A stretch of DNA of 64,000 nucleotides from Bin87 sp034423595 (GTDB lineage: Bacteria; Chloroflexota; Dehalococcoidia; Lucifugimonadales; UBA3495): NCBI GenBank assembly GCA_965207025.1, contig OZ242258.1, positions 4,154,001 to 4,218,000 on the forward strand, written 5' to 3'. The number at the start of each line of letters is the position of its first letter. Position 1 is the first letter of the stretch. This document shows, in pieces, positions 32,351-39,772 of the stretch. Under the pieces are notes generated by a model. That model had not been told where the DNA came from, searched no databases, and worked only from the letters and a program-made list of their open reading frames with translations. The position numbers and the translations under genes were made by a program.

Positions 32351-33933
32351 CCATGGCGAGAGGAAAGCGGAAAGCCTCCGGACCAGGGGGCGCCGCAACA
32401 AACGGGGACACGGTTGCGGACTACCGCGCTGAGCTTTGGCGCATGGCCGACGCTCTGCGGGGCAGCATGGACGCCGCCGAGTACAAGCACGTGGTCTTGG
32501 GGCTCATTTTCCTCAAGTACATCTCCGACGCTTTCGAGGAAGCCTACGCCAGGCTGGATGCCGAGCGGGACCAGGGCGCGGACCCGGAGGACCCGGACGA
32601 GTACCGCGCCCAGAGTATCTTCTGGGTGCCGCCCGAAGCCCGGTGGACGGTGCTGCAAGCCCAGGCGCGCCAGCCCGCCATCGGACGCCTGGTGGACGAC
32701 GCCATGACCGCCATTGAGCGGGACAACCCGGCGCTGAAGGACGTACTGCCCAAGGAATACGGCCGGGACGCCCTGGACAAGCAGCGCCTGGGCCAGGTGG
32801 TGGACCTGGTGAGCAACATCAGGGTCGGCGGAGCCGAAGCCCAGGCCGACGACGTGCTGGGGCAGGTGTACGAGTACTTCCTGGAGCAGTTCGCGTTGGC
32901 CGAAGGACGCAAGGGCGGAGAGTTCTACACGCCCCGCTCGGTGGTGCGGCTGCTGGTGGAGATGCTGGAACCCTACCAGGGCCGGGTCTATGACCCCTGC
33001 TGCGGCTCCTCGGGGATGTTTGTCCAGTCGGTGGAGTTCATCCGCGCCCACGCCACGGGCAACGGAAACGGTGGCCGGGCCAGGGGGGATATTTCCGTCT
33101 ACGGCCAGGAGTCCAACTACACCACCTGGCGGCTGGCCCGTATGAACCTGGCCATCCGGGGCATCGAGGGACAGATAGCCTATGGCGACAGCTTCCACAA
33201 CGACCGGCATCCCGACCTGCGGGCCGACTGCATCCTGGCCAACCCGCCCTTCAACGTCTCCGATTGGGGCGGCGACCGACTGCGAGACGACAAGCGGTGG
33301 GAGTACGGAGCGCCGCCGGTGGGCAACGCCAACTTCGCCTGGGTGCAGCACTTCCTGCACCACCTGGCGCCACTAGGCATCGCCGGGTTCGTGCTGGCCA
33401 ACGGCTCCATGTCCTCCAACCAGTCTGGGGAAGGGGAACTCCGCAAGAACATCGTTGAGGCGGGCTTGGTGGATTGCATCATCGCCCTGCCGGGGCAGTT
33501 GTTCCGCTCCACCCAGATACCGGCTTGCCTCTGGTTTCTCCGCAAGGGCCGCGTCGCGGGGGAAACACGCACCAGGGAGACGCTGTTCATCGACGCCCGC
33601 AAGCTGGGCCACATGACCGACCGCACCCACCGGGACCTGTCCGCCGAGGATATTGCGCGCATCGCAGCTACCTACCATGCCTGGCGGGGCGGCGCCGGCG
33701 GCTATGCCGATGTTGCCGGCTTCTGCAAGAGCGCATCGCCGGAGGAAATCGGCAAGCATGGCCATGTGCTCACGCCGGGCCGCTACGTGGGAGCGGAGCC
33801 GCAGCCCGACGACGGCGAACCCTTCCAGGACAAGATGGCGCGCCTTGTGGCCCAATGGCGCGACCAACAGGCCGAGGCTCGGCAGCTGGACGCGGTCATT
33901 GCGGAAAACCTGGAACGACTGGGGTTCGGGTAG
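32347..33933 (+). CDS. hsdM: Type I restriction-modification system methyltransferase subunit HsdM
   Basis: A 528-residue N6-adenine methyltransferase. ATG 32347 overlaps the preceding stop, and the length fits the family. The helical HsdM_N domain is at about 20-140 (AELWRMADALRGSMDAAEYK; LGLIFLKYISDAFE). The SAM-binding motif DPCCGSSGMF is near residue 216 and the catalytic NPPFNVSDW near 299. FANGSMSS-like ANGSMSSNQSGEGELRKNIV and IALPGQLFRSTQIP are typical later blocks. With HsdS it forms the modification enzyme; HsdR (39773-42928) completes the system. Six other genes separate hsdM from hsdR. Confidence 0.95.
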   Translation: MTMARGKRKASGPGGAATNGDTVADYRAELWRMADALRGSMDAAEYKHVVLGLIFLKYISDAFEEAYARLDAERDQGADPEDPDEYRAQSIFWVPPEARWTVLQAQARQPAIGRLVDDAMTAIERDNPALKDVLPKEYGRDALDKQRLGQVVDLVSNIRVGGAEAQADDVLGQVYEYFLEQFALAEGRKGGEFYTPRSVVRLLVEMLEPYQGRVYDPCCGSSGMFVQSVEFIRAHATGNGNGGRARGDISVYGQESNYTTWRLARMNLAIRGIEGQIAYGDSFHNDRHPDLRADCILANPPFNVSDWGGDRLRDDKRWEYGAPPVGNANFAWVQHFLHHLAPLGIAGFVLANGSMSSNQSGEGELRKNIVEAGLVDCIIALPGQLFRSTQIPACLWFLRKGRVAGETRTRETLFIDARKLGHMTDRTHRDLSAEDIARIAATYHAWRGGAGGYADVAGFCKSASPEEIGKHGHVLTPGRYVGAEPQPDDGEPFQDKMARLVAQWRDQQAEARQLDAVIAENLERLGFG

Positions 33934-34007
33934 CCGAGCCGCACACTCTTCTCCCCGCTTTATCCTCTTTTTGCCAACGGTTGGCCCTGTAGTCAATGCC
34001 TTGGCTA

Positions 34008-34036
34008 TTGACACCGTTTTGGGAACGCTTTACTAT
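34008..34036 (+). promoter_or_regulatory. Near-consensus promoter for the HigB/HigA pair
   Basis: TTGACA (34008-34013), 17 bp spacer, TACTAT (34031-34036). Transcription should begin near 34043, which is downstream of ATG 34040 and so favours TTG 34067 as the toxin start. The pair therefore has its own promoter inside the restriction operon. Confidence 0.7.
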
Positions 34037-34066
34037 TCGATGTATTGGGATGGGCGGGGGATTGAT

Positions 34067-34366
34067 TTGAGGGTTGTCTCCGAAAAAACGCTGAGGGCCT
34101 TTTGGAAGCGCCATCCAACGGCTGAGAAGCCGTTGCAAGCGTGGTTGGCAGAGGTAAAGCGAGCGCATTGGGCCTCTCCTGCCCAAGTAAAAACCCGGTT
34201 CCCCAATGCCAGCATAATCAGAGACAATCGGTTGGTTTTCGACATAGGCGGTACGCGTTTCCGATTAGTGGTCTGGATCAACTACACCCACCAAGCGATT
34301 TACGTCAAGTGGTTTGGCACTCATGCCGAGTACGACCGGATTGATGTCGAGAGGGTAGAGCCATGA
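34067..34366 (+). CDS. higB: HigB-family toxin (RelE-like mRNA interferase)
   Basis: A 99-residue protein from TTG 34067; the GGCGGGGG stretch is a possible ribosome-binding site. It reads LRVVSEKTLRAFWKRHPTAE, then WLAEVKRAHW, NASIIRDNRLVFDIGGTRFR and LVVWINYTHQAIYVKWFGTH. This matches HigB toxins that cleave ribosome-bound mRNA, including the basic and His-rich positions. Its stop overlaps the antitoxin start (ATGA). Toxin-first order with an overlapping antitoxin is normal for higBA. The gene lies between hsdM and hsdS, driven by its own strong promoter. Confidence 0.85.
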   Translation: MRVVSEKTLRAFWKRHPTAEKPLQAWLAEVKRAHWASPAQVKTRFPNASIIRDNRLVFDIGGTRFRLVVWINYTHQAIYVKWFGTHAEYDRIDVERVEP

Positions 34367-35583
34367 ACACGATAAAACCCATCAGGTCAGACGAGGATTT
34401 GGATGCCGCCTTGGCGCGTATTGAGGAGATCTTTGACGCTGAGCCTGACTCGCCGGAAGACGATGAGTTGAGTGTGCTGTTGGACTTGGTAGAACTTTAC
34501 GAAAGCAGGCATCATCCCATACCGGAGCCGGATCCCATTTCCGCAATTGAGTTCCGTATGGAGCAGGCCAACTTGTCTCCCCGCGACCTGGTGCCGTTCA
34601 TAGGAAGCCGGGCCAAGGTCTCCGAGGTGCTTTCAGGAAAGCGGGCCATAACCATGTCCATGGCCCGGGCGTTGCACCAGCACTTGGGAATACCGGCTGA
34701 TGTTCTCTTACAGGAACCGGGCGTCAGCCTGCCGGATGCGGTGCCGGGGCTGGAGTACGAGCGGTTCCCGCTGCGGGCAATGGCCAAGGCTGGGTGGATT
34801 CGCCAAGTTCCTAGGCTAAAAGACCACGCCGAGGAATTGGTTACCGGCCTGATGAAACGCGCTGGCGGTCCGGAATTCGCTGCTGCCGCAATGTATCGCA
34901 AGAATGATGGCCGTCGGGTCAACGCCAAAACCGATGAGTACGCGCTGAAGGCCTGGTGCTGGCAGGTATTGGCTCAAGCAGGGGAAAGGGGGTTGCCCCT
35001 GGACTATCAAGCAGATGCCGTTACGCCTCAATTCCTGCGTCAAATTGCTCAGATGAGTTTGCTGGAGGACGGCCCGATCCAGGCTAGGAGGTCCCTAGCC
35101 CAGCATGGCATCGGCCTGGAGTGCGTCAACCATCTACCCCGGACTCACTTGGATGGCGCGGCCTTGCGACTCCGCGACGGGAGGCCGGTTATCGGAATGA
35201 CTCTGCGTTACGACCGGATCGACAACTTCTGGTTCACCCTACTGCACGAATTGAGCCATGTGGCCCTCCACATGGGAGGATGCAGTGATGAGACGGGCTT
35301 CGTGGATGACCACAGCCTGCGGGGTATTGAACCTGGCGGGCACAACACCACCGAGCAGGCAGCCGACCAGTCGGCTCAAGATGCCCTGATACCACCGGAA
35401 ATCTGGGATGACGGCACCATTCTGGAAAACTCGGGGCCGATGGCGGTTCTGCAAATGGCTTGGGAAGCTCAGGTTCACCCGGCCATCATTGCGGGTCGGG
35501 TTCGTTATGAGATAGGCAACTACCGGCTGCTTTCCCAGTTCGTGGGAACGGGCGAAGTACGACGGCAGTTTGAGGTCGATTAG
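34363..35583 (+). CDS. higA: HigA-type antitoxin fused to an ImmA/IrrE-like metallopeptidase domain
   Basis: A 406-residue protein. Residues 1-65 resemble the COG5499 antitoxin lead (DEDLDAALARIEEIFDAE). Residues 66-120 are an Xre-type helix-turn-helix (ARLSPRDL-like NLSPRDLVPFIGSRAKVSEV, then KRAITMSMARALHQHLGI). The second half carries HELSHVALH (zinc motif HExxH, about 295-303), preceded by FWFTLLHEL and followed by EQAADQSAQDALIP, as in ImmA/IrrE peptidases. Ordinary HigA proteins are about 100-130 residues, so this is a fusion. The peptidase part could remove the antitoxin or another repressor after a stress cue; that function is inference. Confidence 0.85.
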   Translation: MNTIKPIRSDEDLDAALARIEEIFDAEPDSPEDDELSVLLDLVELYESRHHPIPEPDPISAIEFRMEQANLSPRDLVPFIGSRAKVSEVLSGKRAITMSMARALHQHLGIPADVLLQEPGVSLPDAVPGLEYERFPLRAMAKAGWIRQVPRLKDHAEELVTGLMKRAGGPEFAAAAMYRKNDGRRVNAKTDEYALKAWCWQVLAQAGERGLPLDYQADAVTPQFLRQIAQMSLLEDGPIQARRSLAQHGIGLECVNHLPRTHLDGAALRLRDGRPVIGMTLRYDRIDNFWFTLLHELSHVALHMGGCSDETGFVDDHSLRGIEPGGHNTTEQAADQSAQDALIPPEIWDDGTILENSGPMAVLQMAWEAQVHPAIIAGRVRYEIGNYRLLSQFVGTGEVRRQFEVD

Positions 35584-35743
35584 AGAAATGGTTACGGTCC
35601 AAAGGGGTCACAACAGTTTTGAGTCAGACACCCGCAGAGGGCGAGCAATGAGATTCTGTGCCCAATATGTAACGCGACAAGCACGCAGAGTTCCCTGCGA
35701 TCGTTCCTGCACTGGATATTACTGTGGCTTGCACGGAGGGTCA

Positions 35744-35770
35744 GACGCCAATGACCCAGTAGTTGGCGTC
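35744..35770. other. Hairpin in the gap before the GIY-YIG gene
   Basis: GACGCCAA (35744-35751) pairs perfectly with TTGGCGTC (35763-35770). The gap 35584-35874 has no gene I can support; the hairpin may end the higBA transcript or mark an insertion boundary. Confidence 0.35.
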
Positions 35771-35874
35771 GAGGTTGGGACCGCCAGATTTTACCCTTCA
35801 GACGGGCCAAAAAGTTTAGGATTCCAGCGCAGTTTTAAGACGTGAGAACCATCTATCACGGGGAACGGTCAGCT

Positions 35875-36159
35875 ATGCCACGAACTGGAAAAGGGACTCG
35901 GTCCAGTGGAAACCGCAGAGAGGTGCGAGGTTATACCCTCCGCGGAAGAAACGGACGCATAAACTACATAGGCGTTACGGCCAGCCCAAATCGTCGCGCC
36001 GGTCAACACAAGAAAGGTGGCAAGCGAGGTTCTATGAAAGTAGAAACTCGGTCGATGTCTCGCCCGTCAGCACGACGGTGGGAATCTGCACGACTTGCCA
36101 CTTATCGGCGGAATCATGGCGGGAAGAATCCGCGACACAACCACACCAGAAATGGCTGA
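35875..36159 (+). CDS. Small GIY-YIG-domain protein
   Basis: A 94-residue protein from ATG 35875 (GGGGAA upstream). It reads VRGYTLRGRNGRINYIGVTA, then SPNRRAGQHKKGGK, which fits the GIY-YIG motif spacing (GYTL...NYIG) with the following Arg. SARRWESARLATYRRNHGGK includes the expected Glu, and NHT near the end suits the final Asn. It is close to the minimal size of the fold. It overlaps the next gene by 8 bp (ATG at 36152), so it is co-translated with the nucleotidyltransferase-HsdS fusion. A nuclease helper in restriction is possible. Confidence 0.7.
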   Translation: MPRTGKGTRSSGNRREVRGYTLRGRNGRINYIGVTASPNRRAGQHKKGGKRGSMKVETRSMSRPSARRWESARLATYRRNHGGKNPRHNHTRNG

Positions 36160-37780
36160 CCGCCTGAACCTGCTTCCCCGCCATCGGAGGGAGTTGAAGG
36201 CGTTGCTGCGCAAGCACGTGCCCGAAGTCGAGGTGTGGGCCTACGGCAGCCGGGTCGACGGCCTGTGCCACGAAGCCAGCGACCTGGACCTGGCACTGCG
36301 CGGCCCTGGCCTGGAACCCCTGGGCCATGAATACGTTGAGCTGGTTGAGGCGCTGGAGCAGTCCAACATCCCAATACTGGTGCAGGCCCACGACTGGGCC
36401 AGGCTGCCGGAGAGTTTCCACCGCGAGATTGAGCGCGACTACGTGGTGATGCAACAAGGCGCAGATAGGAGTGAATGGCGATCTATGCCGTTCAGCGAGG
36501 CTGTACTCGTCAACCCACCCGTCCAGTTGCAACGTGGTACGGAATATCCCTTTGTTGACATGGCCGCCGTGAATCCCGGCATTAGGTGGGTATATGCTGA
36601 AAGTCAGCGCAAGCATTCCGGCGGCGGATCAAGATTTCAGGATGGCGATACGTTGATGGCGCGGATTACGCCTTGCCTGGAGAATGGAAAGATTGCCCGC
36701 TATCGCGCGTTGGGTGGGGTGGCCGCTGCCCACGGCTCTACCGAGTTCATCGTTATCCGCGGGCGCCCAGGCGTTACCGATAACGAATTTGCTTACTATC
36801 TCACGCAATCGCAGGCGCTGCGGGATTACTCAGTCAGCCAGATGACTGGTACATCTGGTCGCCAACGAGTGCCGACCGCCGCGTTGGATCATATTGACGT
36901 GGCACTACCACCCCTCCCGGAACAACGCGGCATCGCCCACATCCTCGGCGCGCTGGACGACAAGATTGAGCTGAACCGGCGGATGAACGAGACGCTGGAA
37001 CAGATGGCCCGGGCCGTCTTCCAAGACTGGTTCGTGGACTTCGGCCCGGTCCGCGCCAAGCTGGAGGGGCGGGAGCCTTACCTGCCGCCGAACCTGCGGA
37101 CGCTGTTCCCTGACCGGTTGGTGGACTCGGAGTTGGGGGAGATACCGGAAGGTTGGGAGGTCAAGGCGCTGGGGGACTGTATTGATGTGGGTAGGGGCTT
37201 GTCGTACAAAGGGTCGGGGCTGTCATCAGGCGGAATGCCGATGCACAATCTGAATTCGGTTTACGAAGGTGGCGGCTATAAAGATGACGGTATCAAGTTT
37301 TACAACGGCGACTTTCAAGAACGACATGTGACACAGCCCGGAGATGTGCTTGTCGCCAACACGGAGCAGGGGCACGACAGGCTGTTGATCGGATTTGCAG
37401 CGATAGTGCCAAAGCGCTTCGGCGACAAAGGGTTATTCAGTCATCATATATACCGAGTACGTCCCAAGAATTCTTGCTCTCTTTCGGCCGACTTCGTTTG
37501 CCAGCTGCTGAACACGAAAGCTACGCACGGTACTATTAGCGGCTATGCGACCGGTACGACAGTGAATATGTTGCCAGTCGATGCATTGGCGAGTCCGACA
37601 GTAGTGGTACCACCGACTCAGCTCGTGAACACGTTCACCCTTGTGGCCGAAGTGACGCGCAGGAGACAGGAATTCTTGGTCGCAGAAAGTCATCACTTGG
37701 CCGCCCTGCGGGATGCTCTGCTGCCGAAGCTGGTATCGGGGGAATTGCGGGTGGGTGAACTGAGCGAGGTATGGAGGTAG
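36152..37780 (+). CDS. hsdS: Nucleotidyltransferase (MNT)-HsdS fusion, type I specificity subunit
   Basis: A 542-residue protein from ATG 36152, which sits in the GIY-YIG stop. Residues about 1-105 are a minimal nucleotidyltransferase: VWAYGSRVDGLCHEASDLDL has the GS and DxD catalytic pattern. Residues about 110-542 are a complete HsdS: TRD1 (RTPCLENGKIA-like ARITPCLENGKIA; HGSTEFIVIR), the central conserved helix (LPPLPEQRGIAHILGALDDK, IELNRRMNETLEQMARAVFQ, DWFVDFGPV), TRD2, and the closing LAALRDALLPKLVSGELRVG. Normal HsdS proteins are about 400-450 residues and lack the MNT domain. HsdS dictates DNA specificity for HsdM and HsdR. MNT domains act in HEPN/MNT toxin-antitoxin pairs by nucleotidylating partners, so the fusion may link specificity with a regulatory modification. 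Confidence 0.85.
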   Translation: MADRLNLLPRHRRELKALLRKHVPEVEVWAYGSRVDGLCHEASDLDLALRGPGLEPLGHEYVELVEALEQSNIPILVQAHDWARLPESFHREIERDYVVMQQGADRSEWRSMPFSEAVLVNPPVQLQRGTEYPFVDMAAVNPGIRWVYAESQRKHSGGGSRFQDGDTLMARITPCLENGKIARYRALGGVAAAHGSTEFIVIRGRPGVTDNEFAYYLTQSQALRDYSVSQMTGTSGRQRVPTAALDHIDVALPPLPEQRGIAHILGALDDKIELNRRMNETLEQMARAVFQDWFVDFGPVRAKLEGREPYLPPNLRTLFPDRLVDSELGEIPEGWEVKALGDCIDVGRGLSYKGSGLSSGGMPMHNLNSVYEGGGYKDDGIKFYNGDFQERHVTQPGDVLVANTEQGHDRLLIGFAAIVPKRFGDKGLFSHHIYRVRPKNSCSLSADFVCQLLNTKATHGTISGYATGTTVNMLPVDALASPTVVVPPTQLVNTFTLVAEVTRRRQEFLVAESHHLAALRDALLPKLVSGELRVGELSEVWR

Positions 37781-37784
37781 CTAA

Positions 37785-38534
37785 ATGAGTGGGCCAAGCA
37801 CAACATTGGAGTTACTGCTTGAACTGGGATTCGAGGACCGCCCCCCAACAACCCATGTTTCTCCGTCCTCGCTGTGGATGGTGCCCGAGCACATCCGATC
37901 TCCTTTGATCAGCGTCTGCTACCCATTCGCCAATTTCGATTTGGTCGCTTCTCCCGTGACCAAGATGTTCGGTCGGGAGGTTGTCCAGTTGAGCGCAGTC
38001 ATTGAATCCAAGCGTAGCTGGACAGAAATACAGAGCGAGATACCGCCTGACTTGGGAAACCCGGTGGAAGTTGCGGCCTGGGTTAGCTTTGCCCTGAAAT
38101 CCTATAAATCCGACCTGACACCCCTGCCGGAGTGGTTTGCGGAAGGGGAACGTAACTGGGACGTCGTTTATGTCCGCATGGACCCCGAAGGTTGGAAAAG
38201 GCAGTTGGCCTATCGAGACTGCCCAAAATGCTTTATCGACAGGGAATATGCCCGGCCTCTCCGGCGCAACCTACAGGAAGAATTCTCATGGCTTTCCGGC
38301 GAGACTGAAATGACGTTCAGCTTTGACGGGCGCGTCCTTAGGATCGTCCTGAATGGACGCGCTCACGAGGTGATAGCGTCGGGAGACAGTTGGCCGTCAT
38401 CCTTCCGAGCCATAGTATCCCAGAAGAGCAAGTTACCTGCCCGTTTTGAGTCTTGGCAGGTTGAGGTCAGCGTTTTGGAAGGTTCTGTCCGTTTCAACCG
38501 GATTCGCCTGGGACCATGCGAGCCGGTGGAGTGA
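37785..38534 (+). CDS. Unrecognised protein within the restriction operon
   Basis: A 249-residue soluble protein starting 4 bp after hsdS, so it is certainly in the same operon. N-terminal LELLLELGFEDRPPTTHVSP, a middle part with WVSFALKSYKSDLTPLPEW and a CPKCF pair near 145-150 that may be structural. There is no signal peptide or membrane segment, and no catalytic motif is seen. The lower GC content differs from hsdM and hsdR. Its position suggests a defence-linked accessory role, which I cannot specify. Confidence 0.6.
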   Translation: MSGPSTTLELLLELGFEDRPPTTHVSPSSLWMVPEHIRSPLISVCYPFANFDLVASPVTKMFGREVVQLSAVIESKRSWTEIQSEIPPDLGNPVEVAAWVSFALKSYKSDLTPLPEWFAEGERNWDVVYVRMDPEGWKRQLAYRDCPKCFIDREYARPLRRNLQEEFSWLSGETEMTFSFDGRVLRIVLNGRAHEVIASGDSWPSSFRAIVSQKSKLPARFESWQVEVSVLEGSVRFNRIRLGPCEPVE

Positions 38535-38616
38535 ATTCCACGAGTCCAAAACCGAAGAACCTAGCCCGAGCTGAGTTTTGTTCAACCTCAACGAATCTTG
38601 CGGCTTGGCCGTGTAG

Positions 38617-38691
38617 CGGGATGCGCTGCTGCCGAAGTTAGCTTCATGGGACATGCGGGTGGTGGATGGGGACGTAGAACTTGGGAACCGT
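38617..38691 (+). pseudogene. Vestige of an hsdS 3' end
   Basis: In frame the stretch reads RDALLPKLASWDMRVVDGDV, which matches the last residues of HsdS proteins and the end of the hsdS gene here (LRDALLPKLVSGELRVG). An in-frame TAG directly precedes it and no further hsdS sequence lies upstream. It shows that a second hsdS, or a longer duplication, once sat at this place. The rest of 38535-38748 shows nothing else. Confidence 0.65.
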
Positions 38692-38748
38692 CCTTTACCC
38701 TTACCCTGATTTGGATGTCTCGTCAATTTACAATGTGGAGAGAAGCCA

Positions 38749-39093
38749 ATGCATTTGCAAAAGCGAAACCTGCTCGTTGCAATCATCATATCGTTGCTCA
38801 CCTACATTGGAGTGGCAGCAATTGAAGGCCACCAATGGACCCTAGCCTTGGTTGCCCCGGCGGCGATACTGTCGGTCCATTTTCTTGCGGCGTTAGCTGA
38901 CTGGATGCTATTTGAGCCGTTAGGAGCAGAATATCAGCAGACCAGACACGCCTTACGTCAAGCTGAACTGACTTTTGGTATAGCGCTTGGGGAATTGTCC
39001 CCTAAGCGGTCTCCCAGAAAGTGGTGGAGACCGATATATCTATGTCGGCTGAAGCGTAAGCTCGCGGGCATGGGAAGACTTGAAGCGACTTAG
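38749..39093 (+). CDS. Small membrane protein of unknown function
   Basis: A 114-residue protein from ATG 38749 (GGAGAGAAGCCA upstream). Two membrane segments lie at about residues 8-26 and 32-52, followed by a basic, Trp-containing soluble tail (SPKRSPRKWWRPIYLCRLKR). No family recognised. It lies in the restriction operon between the hsdS vestige and a toxin-antitoxin pair. A two-helix protein with a cationic tail next to defence genes could be an effector, but nothing in the sequence proves it. Confidence 0.55.
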   Translation: MHLQKRNLLVAIIISLLTYIGVAAIEGHQWTLALVAPAAILSVHFLAALADWMLFEPLGAEYQQTRHALRQAELTFGIALGELSPKRSPRKWWRPIYLCRLKRKLAGMGRLEAT

Positions 39094-39183
39094 GCACAAA
39101 GCCCTTATCGAGAGGGTCCCACTTTCTTCACCGCATCAATCGCGCGTATGCGTTGCTGTATTCTCTCCCAGGAGTTAAAGCCA

Positions 39184-39411
39184 ATGGACTGGCGTGATTA
39201 CATATCAACTGATCCCATGATCTGCCACGGGAAGGCGTGCATCACTGGCACACGGGTCATGGTAACGGTCATCCTGGACAACTTGGCTGATGGCATGACT
39301 GTCGAGGACATCACAAAGAGCTATCCTTCGGTGTCACGAGAAGGGGTGCAAGCAGCCCTTCACTACGCGGCCGAGCTCGCCCGAGAGCGTATGGTTCCTG
39401 TTCCGAGATAA
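39184..39411 (+). CDS. DUF433-family antitoxin-like protein
   Basis: A 75-residue protein from ATG 39184. It reads MDWRDYISTDPMICHGKACI, then TGTRVMVTVILDNLADGMTV and SYPSVSREGVQAALHYAAE, which is the standard DUF433 pattern with its winged-helix-like DNA-binding fold. DUF433 proteins pair with DUF5615 PIN-like proteins as VapB-like antitoxins. The partner starts 7 bp downstream. The gene pair is inserted directly ahead of hsdR. Confidence 0.85.
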   Translation: MDWRDYISTDPMICHGKACITGTRVMVTVILDNLADGMTVEDITKSYPSVSREGVQAALHYAAELARERMVPVPR

Positions 39412-39418
39412 GCAAGCC

Positions 39419-39769
39419 ATGCGGTTCAAGTTCGACGAAAATTTGCCCACTGAAATGGCATCTCTGTTTGAGGAAGCAGGACACGACGCCGTAACCGTGT
39501 TTGACCAACGAATGAATGGAGCGGCTGATCCTGACCTTGCTGCCGCTTGCCTCCTCGAAAGCCGCGTCATCGTAACCCTGGACATGGATTTCACTGACAT
39601 CAGGGTTTATCCGCCACAGAGCTATTCGGGGATTGTGGTTATTCGACCCAGCAGGCAGTCACGTGACCATTTGCTGGAGATGGGGAGTACGCTACTTGGT
39701 GAGTTGACGGATTCTATGCCAGGACAGCTATGGGTCGTCGAAGAGTCGCGTATCCGCATTCGTGAGTAA
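39419..39769 (+). CDS. DUF5615 PIN-like toxin protein
   Basis: A 116-residue protein: MRFKFDENLPTEMASLFEEA, then HDAVTVFDQRMNGAADPDLA and VIVTLDMDFTDIRVYPP. The DEN, D and TLDxDF acidic set is that of DUF5615 PIN-like proteins, predicted ribonucleases. It lies 7 bp after the DUF433 gene and 3 bp before hsdR, so toxin, antitoxin and restriction subunit are on one message. That coupling makes loss of the hsdR operon costly for the cell if the pair is active. Confidence 0.85.
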   Translation: MRFKFDENLPTEMASLFEEAGHDAVTVFDQRMNGAADPDLAAACLLESRVIVTLDMDFTDIRVYPPQSYSGIVVIRPSRQSRDHLLEMGSTLLGELTDSMPGQLWVVEESRIRIRE

Positions 39770-39772
39770 CCT

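Noticed and set aside
35570..35845. 91-codon frame between higA and the GIY-YIG gene
   Set aside because: No start signal, no family pattern, and it overlaps the end of higA and a hairpin.
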